A stretch of DNA of 46,147 nt from Beijerinckiaceae bacterium. Lineage in GTDB: Bacteria; Pseudomonadota; Alphaproteobacteria; Rhizobiales; Beijerinckiaceae. Positions 31,889 to 39,910 of this stretch are shown here, piece by piece. Numbering within the stretch: the first letter of the stretch is position 1; every line of letters begins with the position of its first letter. The notes under the pieces are model-generated. The model saw only the letters and a program-made list of their open reading frames with translations. It was not told where the DNA came from and made no database searches. The stretch lies in contig CANJVX010000026.1 of assembly GCA_947478405.1 (NCBI GenBank), positions 1-46,147 of the forward strand, in the 5' to 3' direction. The translations under genes and the position numbers were made by a program.

Positions 31889-33445
31889 TTAAGCCTTCAT
31901 TGAAGAAGTCCAGGATGACATTGATTGTGTCAAACTGGATTGCGCACTTTTGGTGCTGTCGAGATAATTCTGCATGGCAATAAATTGCGTCAAATAACGC
32001 TGTTTTAGAGAATCCATGCGTGTATCAAGCTGGTCTTGTTTGGTCTGGATTGTCTTCTTGTCTGTCGTATTAGCCTGATTGAATTCTTTCACAAGGGCGT
32101 TATTGCGGCCCATAATCAAATCTGCGAAATCATTCATCTTCTGAAAGGCACCCTTGATCGTACTCGCTCCAGACGTGGTCGAGGCCAAGACTGATTCCAT
32201 CAAACCCGGGTCCAGCTGGGCCTTGGCGAGGGCCGCTTCATCGATCTGTAAGGTCCCATCGGCATTCGTGCGGATGCCCAAAGAAGACAGGCTGACACTA
32301 TTGCCGTTATAGGTCGTGATCTTTTCGGTCGTGATCCTTCGCATTTGCGCCATGAACCCACGTGCGACCGGATCGCTAGACAATCCACCCCTTTTATTCA
32401 CATCTGCATCATATGTAATTTCCGCACTGATCGTAGCTTGGAGATCGTTGTAGGAACTCACCATCTGGCGAACGATTGAAGAAAATTTGGCCCCATCGAC
32501 TACTGTCGATAAATTAACAGTTTCGCCAACCTTCGTCGTATCGGAAATATTGATCGTGGCTCCAGGTAACAGATCTGCAAAGCTATTCTTGAAATAAGAA
32601 TAACTTTGTCCACCTGACGAAATGATTGCATCCACGCCATTCGACTGTCCTGGGTCTGTCGTCTCTACCGGTGGGTTAATATAGATTCCTGATGAAAGCG
32701 CATCGTAATTATCATCAAAGGTTGAGACAAAAAAATTACGTTCCGCCCCGGTCCCTCGAGAAATAGTCAGATATTTAACCGAAGTTCCGCTGACAATTGA
32801 CGTCATAATCTCGGCTTTATAGGGACCCTTTTTATTGATCGCGTCTCGTAAGCCCTCAATGCTGGTGTAATCGGCATAATCAAATTCTACCGGTGTCGCC
32901 GATGATGCGTCACGCTTTCCCTGAGTAATACTCAAGACACCGGAGGACGGCCACGTGTCAGCCATCGAAAAACCATTCAGGGTTACCTTGTTTTCGGTCG
33001 CCAATTGCTTAACTGATAGCGTCATATTGAAATCCAAGGGAGCGCCCTTGAAGGTAAAAGTCGCTTTCGCAGGATTTGTGCTCTGGGGCAAATAGGCTGA
33101 TACGCGCGGATCGGCCCCAAAAGTGCCTAAAGAATCCTTCATCATACTTGCAGACGAATAGATTCTACCGATCGACGTAATCTTGTTATCTAGAGCCTTC
33201 TTCTGATTATCAAGCAGATATTGAAGCGGCGCGCGCTCTGCATCAACGAGCTTACCTGCAAGCGATTGAATATCGATCTGACTGCCACCGAGTGCATTTA
33301 GAATTGCAGCACCCGGCCCCGATCCTGACGAGGTCGAGGATGTCGACGAAGTCCCCGTACCCGTCGAGCTGCTGCCCGTCGAAGTGCTGGAGCTTGGCGT
33401 AGACAGCGTCGAAGACGGTGTCGGATTATTGACACTTGTGACCAT
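31889..33445 (-). CDS. fliD: Filament cap protein FliD (HAP2)
   Basis: FliD caps the filament tip and folds incoming flagellin. The 518-residue protein has the N-terminal D0 pattern 'IDIQSLAGKLVDAERAPLQYLLDNQKKALDNKITSIGRIYSS' beginning near residue 57, a central FliD_C-type domain, and the C-terminal helix 'LDTRMDSLKQRYLTQFIAMQNYLDSTKSAQSSLTQ'. Oddly, an about 50-residue Ser/Thr/Gly-rich stretch precedes D0 (residues 1-50). The ATG has a perfect AGGAGG five bases upstream, and a sigma-54 promoter lies at 33469-33484. It heads a three-gene operon with two unknown proteins. It is transcribed away from the flagellin genes' shared direction, being downstream of a flagellin terminator. Confidence 0.93.
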   Translation of the reverse strand: MVTSVNNPTPSSTLSTPSSSTSTGSSSTGTGTSSTSSTSSGSGPGAAILNALGGSQIDIQSLAGKLVDAERAPLQYLLDNQKKALDNKITSIGRIYSSASMMKDSLGTFGADPRVSAYLPQSTNPAKATFTFKGAPLDFNMTLSVKQLATENKVTLNGFSMADTWPSSGVLSITQGKRDASSATPVEFDYADYTSIEGLRDAINKKGPYKAEIMTSIVSGTSVKYLTISRGTGAERNFFVSTFDDNYDALSSGIYINPPVETTDPGQSNGVDAIISSGGQSYSYFKNSFADLLPGATINISDTTKVGETVNLSTVVDGAKFSSIVRQMVSSYNDLQATISAEITYDADVNKRGGLSSDPVARGFMAQMRRITTEKITTYNGNSVSLSSLGIRTNADGTLQIDEAALAKAQLDPGLMESVLASTTSGASTIKGAFQKMNDFADLIMGRNNALVKEFNQANTTDKKTIQTKQDQLDTRMDSLKQRYLTQFIAMQNYLDSTKSAQSSLTQSMSSWTSSMKA

Positions 33446-33468
33446 GAAAGCCTCCTGAAGAAAGTGTC

Positions 33469-33484
33469 AGCAAGTCCCGGGCCA
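33469..33484 (-). promoter_or_regulatory. Sigma-54 promoter of fliD operon
   Basis: Minus strand TGGCCCGGGACTTGCT (GG-N10-GC), 24 bases upstream of the fliD ATG. Close match to the transglycosylase promoter. Places the cap protein in the sigma-54 class rather than with flagellin. Confidence 0.8.
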
Positions 33485-33516
33485 AAGCTCTCGCCTCAAG
33501 GAAAACCTCGCAAAAC

Positions 33517-33545
33517 GAAAAAGGGCGGGGTTGCCCCCGCCCTTC
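33517..33545 (-). terminator. Rho-independent terminator after downstream flagellin
   Basis: Minus strand GGGCGGGG-GCAA-CCCCGCCC (8-bp perfect stem, 4-base loop) followed by TTTTTC. Lies 25 bases past the flagellin stop. Confidence 0.88.
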
Positions 33546-33569
33546 CTCAGATCAGATGATCGAACCAGG

Positions 33570-34412
33570 TTACTTGAGCAAGGTCAGAACCTGCTGCGGC
33601 TGCTGGTTCGCCTGAGCCAGCATCGCAGTAGCTGCCTGCTGGATGATCTGGTGTTTGGCCAACTCGGCGGTCGCTTCCGAATAATCGGTGTCAGTCACGC
33701 GGCTTCGTGATTCAGAAGCGTGCACTGAAATATTTGTCAGGTTGTCGACAGTATACTGGAAGCGGTTGCTGAGCGCACCCATCGATGCACGCTGCGTATC
33801 GACATTCTGAATGGCCGTATCAACAGCGTCAAGCGCCGTCTGAGCGCCCGACAGCGAGGTCAGTACGTTAGAAGCAATAGCATTGGTGATGCTTCCACTT
33901 GTTGCGAAACTTGAGAATGTGAACGTCACAGTGTTAGCACTTGAATACGTCGCGCCCACCTGGAAAGATACCAAGCCCGTTGACGACGCGGCTGAACCAT
34001 CCAGAAGGTTCATGCTGTTAAAAGAGGTCGACGAAGCGACACGATTAATTTCCGTACGCAGGTTCGAAAACTCGTTGTTAAGAGCAGTTCGTTCGTCTGT
34101 TCCATTGGTATCGTTCGCAGCCTGGACGGCCAATTCACGCATGCGCTGAAGCATGTTGGTGATTTCATTGGTTGCGCCTTCCGCAGTCTGCAACATAGAT
34201 ATCGCATCATTGGCATTGCGGACAGCCTGATTCAGACCTTTAATCTGTGCCGTCAATTTGTCAGAAATTGCAAGGCCTGCTGCATCGTCAGCGGCCGAGT
34301 TGATGCGCCTGCCGGTAGACAATTGCTGCATTGCTTTAGAAAGCCCGCGAGAATTTGCGGCAATGGCAGCCTGAGATGTCAGCGACGCCACGTTGGTATT
34401 AATAACAGTCAT
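33570..34412 (-). CDS. fliC: Flagellin, downstream tandem copy
   Basis: Filament subunit of 280 residues, made only of the D0/D1 ends with a short variable centre. N-terminus 'MTVINTNVASLTSQAAIAANSRGLSKAMQQLSTGRRINSAADDAAGLAISDKL' and C-terminus 'ELAKHQIIQQAATAMLAQANQQPQQVLTLLK' are those of compact alphaproteobacterial flagellins. It is collinear with the gene just upstream (34567-35409), differing mainly in residues about 145-215. It has its own sigma-28-type promoter (34488-34514) and terminator (33517-33545), so it can be expressed separately. The centre is Ser/Thr-rich ('SAASSTGLVSFQVGATYSSANTV'), a possible modification target. Confidence 0.95.
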   Translation of the reverse strand: MTVINTNVASLTSQAAIAANSRGLSKAMQQLSTGRRINSAADDAAGLAISDKLTAQIKGLNQAVRNANDAISMLQTAEGATNEITNMLQRMRELAVQAANDTNGTDERTALNNEFSNLRTEINRVASSTSFNSMNLLDGSAASSTGLVSFQVGATYSSANTVTFTFSSFATSGSITNAIASNVLTSLSGAQTALDAVDTAIQNVDTQRASMGALSNRFQYTVDNLTNISVHASESRSRVTDTDYSEATAELAKHQIIQQAATAMLAQANQQPQQVLTLLK

Positions 34413-34487
34413 GATTATCCCCGTTCTACCGTCCCATCGAAGAGAATATTCAGACCCGCGCCCGCATCCTCTCGACCGATAAATATA

Positions 34488-34514
34488 AAGACGGTTGAAG
34501 CAAAAATTTGTTTA
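34488..34514 (-). promoter_or_regulatory. Sigma-28-type promoter of downstream flagellin
   Basis: Minus strand TAAA-N15-ACCGTCTT, ending 75 bases before the flagellin ATG. Its TAAA directly abuts the T-run of the upstream flagellin's terminator. Confidence 0.78.
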
Positions 34515-34543
34515 AAAAAAAGGCGGGAAATTTTCCCGCCTTT
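34514..34543 (-). terminator. Rho-independent terminator after upstream flagellin
   Basis: Minus strand AAAGGCGGGAAAA / TTTCCCGCCTTT hairpin followed by a run of eight T residues, 24 bases past the stop of the upstream flagellin. Confidence 0.92.
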
Positions 34544-34566
34544 GTATCAATTTATGGAAATAATTC

Positions 34567-35409
34567 TTACTTGAGCAAGGTGAGGACCTGCTGCGGCTGC
34601 TGGTTTGCTTGCGCCAGCATGGCTGTCGCTGCCTGCTGAATAATTTGGTGTTTTGCGAGCTCAGCGGTCGATTCAGAATAGTCAGCATCCGTTATTCGGC
34701 TCCGGGATTCCGATGCATGTACCGAAATATTCGTCAGGTTGTCGACCGTATACTGGAAGCGATTGATGACACCACCCATTGCTGCACGCTGCGTATCGAC
34801 AGATTGGATGGTGGTATCAATATTTTGAATGGCCGACTGAGCGCCCGAAAGCGTCGTTAGTGAATCAGAGGCGATGGCGTTGGTGAGGCTGCCTGTCGTT
34901 GCAAAGCTCGAGAATGAAAACGACACAGAATTGCTGCTCGAATAGGTGGCGCCAACCTGGAAGGTGACGGTGCCGGTCGACGATCCTGCCGTCCCATCAA
35001 GCAGCATCATGCCATTGAATGAGGTTGAGGACGCGATGCGATTAATTTCACTCCGCAGCGCGACAAATTCGTTGTTGAGAGCAGTGCGTTCGTCCGTGCC
35101 ATTTGTGTCGTTGGCAGACTGGATAGCAAGCTCACGCATGCGCTGCAGCATGTTGGTGATTTCGTTGGTCGCACCTTCTGCTGTCTGCAGCATCGAGATC
35201 GCGTCGTTGGCATTACGAACCGCCTGGTTCAGGCCGCGGATCTGAGCTGTCAACTTGTCCGAGATGGCAAGGCCGGCAGCATCGTCAGAAGCCGAATTGA
35301 TGCGCTTGCCCGTGGACAGCTGCTGCATGGCCTTGGCAAGTCCGCGAGCATTTGTAGCAATAGCGGCCTGCGAATTAAGCGATGCAACGTTGGTGTTGAT
35401 GACAGTCAT
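34567..35409 (-). CDS. fliC: Flagellin, upstream tandem copy
   Basis: 280-residue flagellin with N-terminus 'MTVINTNVASLNSQAAIATNARGLAKAMQQLSTGKRINSASDDAAGLAISDKL' and the same C-terminus as its neighbour. It is a tandem paralogue of 33570-34412: identical length, conserved terminal domains, and a diverged short centre ('GTAGSSTGTVTFQVGATYSSSNSV'). It has a strong Shine-Dalgarno (AAGGAG) nine bases upstream of ATG 35409, a sigma-28-type promoter at 35482-35508 and a strong terminator at 34514-34543. By promoter quality it may be the major flagellin. No D2/D3 domains are present. Confidence 0.95.
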   Translation of the reverse strand: MTVINTNVASLNSQAAIATNARGLAKAMQQLSTGKRINSASDDAAGLAISDKLTAQIRGLNQAVRNANDAISMLQTAEGATNEITNMLQRMRELAIQSANDTNGTDERTALNNEFVALRSEINRIASSTSFNGMMLLDGTAGSSTGTVTFQVGATYSSSNSVSFSFSSFATTGSLTNAIASDSLTTLSGAQSAIQNIDTTIQSVDTQRAAMGGVINRFQYTVDNLTNISVHASESRSRITDADYSESTAELAKHQIIQQAATAMLAQANQQPQQVLTLLK

Positions 35410-35481
35410 AGTGGTACTCCTTCACTCCAAGAATGGCATCCGGAACCCCCCGCAGGGTCTACCCGTCAGCCGATACATTGA

Positions 35482-35508
35482 AGGACGGATCCACACAGAA
35501 AACCTTTA
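35482..35508 (-). promoter_or_regulatory. Sigma-28-type promoter of upstream flagellin
   Basis: Minus strand TAAA-N15-TCCGTCCT within ATTAAAGG context, ending about 73 bases before the ATG. Same architecture as the flgM promoter. Confidence 0.82.
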
Positions 35509-35566
35509 ATCTTCTGGGGATATCTAAATAAAAACATTTAATAGCAATGATTTAGATTTTGACCTC

Positions 35567-35586
35567 AGGCCCCTAAACCAGGGCCT
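35567..35586 (-). terminator. Possible weak hairpin after the late gene 35612-36334
   Basis: AGGCCC / GGGCCT stem of 6 bp with a loop of about 8 bases, 25 bases past the stop codon. No clear T-run follows on the minus strand, so only a weak candidate. Confidence 0.35.
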
Positions 35587-35611
35587 TCGGCGCCTAAAAC
35601 CAACAAAAACC

Positions 35612-36334
35612 TCAGCTCATAACCAGCCGAACAACATCTGCCGAGATCTTACCATGGGCAAAAACAGCGCTGCGCAGGTTCGACATGACGGAATCTACAG
35701 CCGACGAGGCGCTTGAAATGGAGAAGCTGCTACCGTCGAGCTGGGCGCGCGCTATATTAAGGTCAGCCATAGAGGAATTTATATTCACCAAGCGATCATG
35801 CGAGCGCTCATTGGCGCCCCCGAGCTTGTCCCGCAGCACGCCCACTTTGCGCATTGCAACCGAGATTTTTTCAAGTGTCTTCTCGCGTTGCTGGCGCGTG
35901 GCCTGCGCGGCGACATTCTCTTCCACTGGCACGACAACAGACGGGCCTTCAGAATCACTATGGGAGACAAAGGTTTCTTCGATATCTTTCAGTATTTTAT
36001 CGACATCGCTGTCCATCCCCTCGGGAATAACCCCGCGGCTGGCTTCACCATAGGCCTTAAAGAGCTTCGAGAAGATTTTTTCCAGACGCTTGCTCTGAGC
36101 ATCGATCTGGGCAACCGCGTCCATTTCCTCGCTGACCTGGCCGATCACCTGCATCAAGGGATGCATCAGGGCGTTTTCCGACGTGGTGCGCTGGGAATCG
36201 CCCGTTGGCGCCACTGCCTTTTCCCGAAGCTCACTGGATGCAGGAGCTGGCGAGATAACAAGCTCAGCCCGCGGACTTCCGCTGGCTGTTGTCATCTTCG
36301 GGGTAACCCCGTCGTTTTGAATTCGTTCAAACAT
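35612..36334 (-). CDS. Unrecognised late-class flagellar protein with sigma-28-type promoter
   Basis: A 240-residue protein without signal peptide or membrane helix. The first ~50 residues are low-complexity (Pro/Ser/Ala-rich), then come helical segments: 'MDAVAQIDAQSKRLEKIFSKLFKAYGEAS' and 'EKTLEKISVAMRKVGVLRDKLGG', and a Ser-rich C-terminus ('SSFSISSASSAVDSVMSNLRSAVFAHGK'). It lies upstream of the flagellins, on the same strand, with its own TAAA-N15-ACCGTCCT promoter (36371-36397), so it should be co-regulated with the filament. It could be a filament-associated, chaperone or secreted protein. I do not recognise it. Confidence 0.8.
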   Translation of the reverse strand: MFERIQNDGVTPKMTTASGSPRAELVISPAPASSELREKAVAPTGDSQRTTSENALMHPLMQVIGQVSEEMDAVAQIDAQSKRLEKIFSKLFKAYGEASRGVIPEGMDSDVDKILKDIEETFVSHSDSEGPSVVVPVEENVAAQATRQQREKTLEKISVAMRKVGVLRDKLGGANERSHDRLVNINSSMADLNIARAQLDGSSFSISSASSAVDSVMSNLRSAVFAHGKISADVVRLVMS

Positions 36335-36370
36335 GGTTTTTGTCCAGATAGAGACCTAACCGTAACTCCT

Positions 36371-36397
36371 AGGACGGTTCGAACTTCTGAGACTTTA
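36371..36397 (-). promoter_or_regulatory. Sigma-28-type promoter of gene 35612-36334
   Basis: Minus strand TAAA-N15-ACCGTCCT, ending about 37 bases before the ATG. With the preceding base it reads ATTAAAG, as at the upstream flagellin promoter. Confidence 0.8.
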
Positions 36398-36638
36398 ATA
36401 TTTTTGGAACCTAAAATTATACAAATAACTCAAATTGGTTCCATCCCACGGGCGCTCATACAAATATCCGCACACGCATTCACGGCCAAAAAAGAATTCC
36501 TATTTGATCATATATATTTAGCGAAAGACACAGGAAACGAACTAAAATATGCGACGACTTTTTAATATCGATCTTCATAACAAAATATCGACGAAGTTCA
36601 GGATAATGACACATGCGACCCTTCAAAAAGGCCAGAAG
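36398..36638. other. AT-rich divergent spacer
   Basis: About 300 bases lie between the starts at 36334 (-) and 36639 (+). Apart from the sigma-28-type site at 36371-36397 it is AT-rich with no gene I can support. An ORF running in from 36549 is treated as non-coding upstream of the true start. No sigma-54 match is seen for the plus-strand gene. Confidence 0.5.
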
Positions 36639-37259
36639 ATGAACTTGAAATACACATTCGGATTGCTGGCACTCCTTGGAATTGCCGCCTTTATTTTGCC
36701 CGCCTCGGCGCAAGAGGCGGCCAAGACCGAAGTCCCTACCGTCAATGAGGCCATCACCAGTGGCGATCTTCCCGGCGCCGCACGACGCACGCGGGAGCTG
36801 GCGGACGCCAACGACGTCGAGGGGCAATATAATCTGTCCCTCTTCTATTGGCATGGCGTCGGCATCCCACAGAATTTCGACGAGGCCATTCGCTGGTCAA
36901 CGCTCTCCGCCGTCCGTGGACAGGCCAAAGCGCCCGCCGCCCGACGTCTGATGTCCAAGTCGCTGGAGCCCACGATCGTCCAGAAGGCCATGGAATGGTC
37001 AAGATTAAGGCTGGTCAAAATGGCGGAGGGGGGTGACGATACCGCCCTCGTCGCCATGGGACGCAGCTATGCGCCCGAATTTGGCTTTGCAAATGACAAC
37101 GAAGCCTATTATTGGGCTTCGTTGGCTTTTTCGGCCGGCAGGATCGAGGCACGTCGCCAGCGCGATGGTCTTGTCGGCAAAATCAAACAGGCCGACTTGC
37201 TGAAAATCCAGCAAAAAGCGAATGAATGGTTTGCCAAGTTCCGCAAGGACCGGTTGTGA
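36639..37259 (+). CDS. Secreted SEL1/TPR-like repeat protein
   Basis: A 206-residue protein with a signal peptide (residues 1-25, 'LLALLGIAAFILPASAQ'), then SEL1-like helical repeats: 'DVEGQYNLSLFYWHGVGIPQNFDEAIRWSTLSAVRG' is one clear unit, with 'GDDTALVAMGRSYAPEFGFANDNEAYYWASLAFS' as a second. Such repeats bind proteins in the periplasm. I start at ATG 36639, with AAGG eight bases upstream and directly before the signal peptide; the ORF extends to 36549, but the extra residues do not fit a signal sequence. The next gene begins 15 bases after its stop. A motility role is possible from context only. Confidence 0.75.
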   Translation: MNLKYTFGLLALLGIAAFILPASAQEAAKTEVPTVNEAITSGDLPGAARRTRELADANDVEGQYNLSLFYWHGVGIPQNFDEAIRWSTLSAVRGQAKAPAARRLMSKSLEPTIVQKAMEWSRLRLVKMAEGGDDTALVAMGRSYAPEFGFANDNEAYYWASLAFSAGRIEARRQRDGLVGKIKQADLLKIQQKANEWFAKFRKDRL

Positions 37260-37274
37260 ATCGAGGAGCGTAGA

Positions 37275-37787
37275 GTGTCGGATAATAGCGGAAAGTGCCC
37301 ACCTCAATTCGTGTTTGAGATGATCGCTGCACAAACGGCGCGCCTATTTATCACAAGCGATAAAGAAGCCGAGGAAGTTGCGGCGGAGTTTTCGGTAGCT
37401 TTCGAGGAGATCTACGACACAGATGCGCTGCAGGCCGACCTTGTCCAGGCAGTGGAGCGCCTCTTTGTATTCATCGAATCCGTGGAGGTCGATGATATCG
37501 ATCGCCTGCTGTCTTCCTATGTCTGGTTTGTTGCCAATTACGAGAACCTGACCACAAAGCGGAAAAAGAAGGCTCTGATTGGATCGCCGTTGAAAGGGCG
37601 CCCGAGGGAATCAAACCGCGTCTACGCGACAGCAAAGAATTTCAAGACATATACATATGGTGTCGGTTCAAAGACCGCGCCCCATCTTCCTGTCGAATGG
37701 GAGCCGACGCAGGAAGTCGAATTCGACAGTATTTTTTCTCGCCTTTTCCCGGCTGAATTCGAGAAAAAAGCGAAAGAAAGCAATTAA
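37275..37787 (+). CDS. Unrecognised cytoplasmic protein after SEL1-type gene
   Basis: A 170-residue acidic, mainly helical protein starting at GTG 37275 with GAGGAG six bases upstream. Residues about 10-85 are helices with 'AEEVAAEFSVAFEEIYDTDALQADLVQAVERLFVFIESVEV'; the middle has a basic patch 'TTKRKKKALIGSPLKGRPRESNRV'; the end is acidic ('PTQEVEFDSIFSRLFP'). No signal peptide, membrane helix or catalytic motif is visible. It is 15 bases after the SEL1-type gene and converges on the HTH gene (stop-to-stop gap 20 bases). I do not recognise it. Confidence 0.75.
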   Translation: MSDNSGKCPPQFVFEMIAAQTARLFITSDKEAEEVAAEFSVAFEEIYDTDALQADLVQAVERLFVFIESVEVDDIDRLLSSYVWFVANYENLTTKRKKKALIGSPLKGRPRESNRVYATAKNFKTYTYGVGSKTAPHLPVEWEPTQEVEFDSIFSRLFPAEFEKKAKESN

Positions 37788-37807
37788 GAACACTGGAATT
37801 CGCGTAT

Positions 37808-38209
37808 TCAGCGGCGTTCCGTATCTGTGGTTGAATGCGTGCACAAAGGCATCTGGTGCACGAAAGCAAACCAGCGGGCAACATCGCTCACAATGACGCC
37901 ACGTTTGTTCTCGATCAGGCCGAGCGCAATGAGGCGCTTGATTTTTCGCCGCGCCGTTTCTTTTGGGATTTTCATGAAATCGGCGACCGACGATACATTC
38001 GTCGAGGTGATATAGCCGTTTGAGCCAACCTGCTGGATCCGCTCAGTATTGAGATAGCCCACCCCGAGATAGAGCAGCATTTCTTCAACATCGAGATTGA
38101 GCGACGCGCGCATCCCATCGATGGACGTAAAGAAGCTACGCAACGCGTTGAGTTGTGCAGCCTCACTGCGACCATCTTTTGAGGTTGGGCTTAAACTTGA
38201 GGTTTGCAC
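37808..38209 (-). CDS. Winged-helix (HTH) regulator-like protein
   Basis: A 133-residue protein. Residues about 70-115 form a winged-helix HTH: 'TSTNVSSVADFMKIPKETARRKIKRLIALGLIENKRGVIVS' has the recognition-helix then wing pattern of small Crp/MarR-type DNA-binding domains. The N-terminal ~65 residues are helical and may be a dimerisation or ligand region. The start is GTG 38209 and is not strongly supported (AAGG about ten bases upstream). It lies between the unknown gene and the TPR-LicD gene; a regulatory role at this locus is an inference. Confidence 0.72.
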   Translation of the reverse strand: MQTSSLSPTSKDGRSEAAQLNALRSFFTSIDGMRASLNLDVEEMLLYLGVGYLNTERIQQVGSNGYITSTNVSSVADFMKIPKETARRKIKRLIALGLIENKRGVIVSDVARWFAFVHQMPLCTHSTTDTERR

Positions 38210-38326
38210 GTCTTGGCGGCCTTGCGTCTGATTGATGATCTTTCATCATTTTAGGGCAAAACCAGCCACCAAGTAATGCCCGTTATTTTGCAATTTACGT
38301 TTCGTTTATTTCCGATAATGAAAATC

Positions 38327-39910
38327 TTAATTTGCTCCCGGAACGCACACCCGCAAACGATCAAGCAACGCAAGTTGCATCGCCCCCTCGCCGCCCTGTG
38401 TCTCATCCAACTTGGCAACAAGCTTCCGCAATTTCCCGCCAAAACCATATTGCAGAGAGCGCACAACCCACAATCTCATCGCGAGCTGATGAACTAACGT
38501 TCCCTTTTCTATCAGCGAGGGGGATTCAATATGTGAGAGATAATCCTTATCCGGTGTTTTCCAATCGCCGAAGTTTTCAGTCAAATTAAGTTCGAAATCA
38601 CGCGGAACATGGACACGCGTGTTCATGAAGTCGGCTTCCACGAGATCAAAGGGCGTAAAAGCAAACGTCTGCCGATAACCGAACTGGATATCGACACCTG
38701 TGACCCATTTGTCAGCTCTTGGATGGTAAACAAAAATATCGATCCAAACGCCAGTTGGGCCATGAATAACGGGCTGGTGAATTGTGTCCTCACCCTTCAA
38801 GTAATTTGGCAAAACCCGGAAGTCGGATTGCTTCACCAAATATCGAAGCAAAACCACCAAGCGGTCGACACCAACAATGCCAAGGTCAACATCTTTATCG
38901 TGCGATAAGACCCCGCCCGCCCGCGCAAAGCCAAGAAGCGTACCTGAAACAAGGAAAAGCCGCTCGCCACATTCCCTAGCGAAGGACATCAACGCAGCAA
39001 GAGCCGTCTTGGCGAGGTCAGATGTGTAGGTCCCCTCACCTGGCACTGGAAAGAAAATATCGGACGCGCCAACAACCTTGCTCCCGTCCAACCCCAGATA
39101 TAGGAGCTCCGAGATCAGGTGATCCATAGCATTGATCGATTCCAAATGGAGATCATTACGGCATAACGTCTGCGCCAAAATAGCCAAAGTGCGCGGAATC
39201 GGTTGAGCTGCATAGGCAAGTTTGAAAGATTGGAGGGCCTGCGCGTAATATTGTGTCTTCACGCAAGCATCGCCTAACATCAAATGAACCATATTTATGA
39301 GACTTTTGTGATCAAGAAATTTTAATTTCAGAACAAAAACACCATAGAGCGACCTCAAGCATGCAAAGTCTGCATCGCTTACGAGATGGACTTGCCTCGC
39401 CACCGCCGATTTCACGATTTTTGCAAATACTGCGTGGGTTAATCTAGAATTCGGAATACTGCGCAAAAATCTTTCTGCCGCTTCCACGCCGCCCAGATCG
39501 AAGCAAATCTCATAAGCGTCGCGTAATTGGTCTTCCGACAATTTAAACATTAGACGTTGGCTTTTATCATTTTCGATTAATTTGAAAACCAAATCAGAAA
39601 ACGCCGAATTTTCTCGCTCGGACAGAATTCCACACTTGGCATCCCTGTTCAGAAACCCAAGATAGACGTCACGCCAGAACACAGCGCGTGGCAGATTATA
39701 TCCATACTCTACGGCAAAGCTGCTCAGAAAGACGACGACGGCCGTCCGGCGCATGGCACGTGCCGTCCATAAGGTTTCATCCGAATAGACATGATCAAAC
39801 CCGACGCTTTTAACAAAAGAGCCGAGCGCATCTATGTCTTCGGCAGTCAAGCAACGATCAATCTCATGAACGATCTCTACGCCAGAGGGAACTTTAACCT
39901 GCATCTGCAT
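38327..39910 (-). CDS. TPR-LicD phosphotransferase, first paralogue
   Basis: A 527-residue two-part protein. The first ~280 residues are helical and repeat-like ('ALQSFKLAYAAQPIPRTLAILAQTLCRND' is TPR-like). The C-terminal part (about 295-470) is a LicD/fukutin-type nucleotidyltransferase-fold domain: 'LFLVSGTLLGFARAGGVLSHDKDVDLGIVG' has the GTLLG motif and the DxDxD-type metal site (D338, D340, D342). LicD enzymes move phosphocholine, and fukutin/FKRP move ribitol phosphate from CDP-ribitol. Start ATG 39910 has GGGAG eight bases upstream (a TTG at 39913 is less likely). A candidate sigma-54 promoter is at 40069-40084. It is similar along its whole length to 42840-44465. Confidence 0.85.
   Translation of the reverse strand: MQMQVKVPSGVEIVHEIDRCLTAEDIDALGSFVKSVGFDHVYSDETLWTARAMRRTAVVVFLSSFAVEYGYNLPRAVFWRDVYLGFLNRDAKCGILSERENSAFSDLVFKLIENDKSQRLMFKLSEDQLRDAYEICFDLGGVEAAERFLRSIPNSRLTHAVFAKIVKSAVARQVHLVSDADFACLRSLYGVFVLKLKFLDHKSLINMVHLMLGDACVKTQYYAQALQSFKLAYAAQPIPRTLAILAQTLCRNDLHLESINAMDHLISELLYLGLDGSKVVGASDIFFPVPGEGTYTSDLAKTALAALMSFARECGERLFLVSGTLLGFARAGGVLSHDKDVDLGIVGVDRLVVLLRYLVKQSDFRVLPNYLKGEDTIHQPVIHGPTGVWIDIFVYHPRADKWVTGVDIQFGYRQTFAFTPFDLVEADFMNTRVHVPRDFELNLTENFGDWKTPDKDYLSHIESPSLIEKGTLVHQLAMRLWVVRSLQYGFGGKLRKLVAKLDETQGGEGAMQLALLDRLRVCVPGAN

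Larger units (their letters stand above)
33570..35409 (-). repeat. Tandem flagellin gene duplication
   Basis: Two equal-length flagellin genes in direct orientation, each with its own promoter and terminator. The ends of the proteins are almost the same and the centres differ, as after duplication followed by divergence of the surface domain. Confidence 0.9.

Noticed and set aside
34474-34481. ACCGATAA on the plus strand, like the enteric sigma-28 -10
   Set aside because: No TAAA at the right distance upstream and no plus-strand gene follows; it lies within the leader of the minus-strand flagellin.
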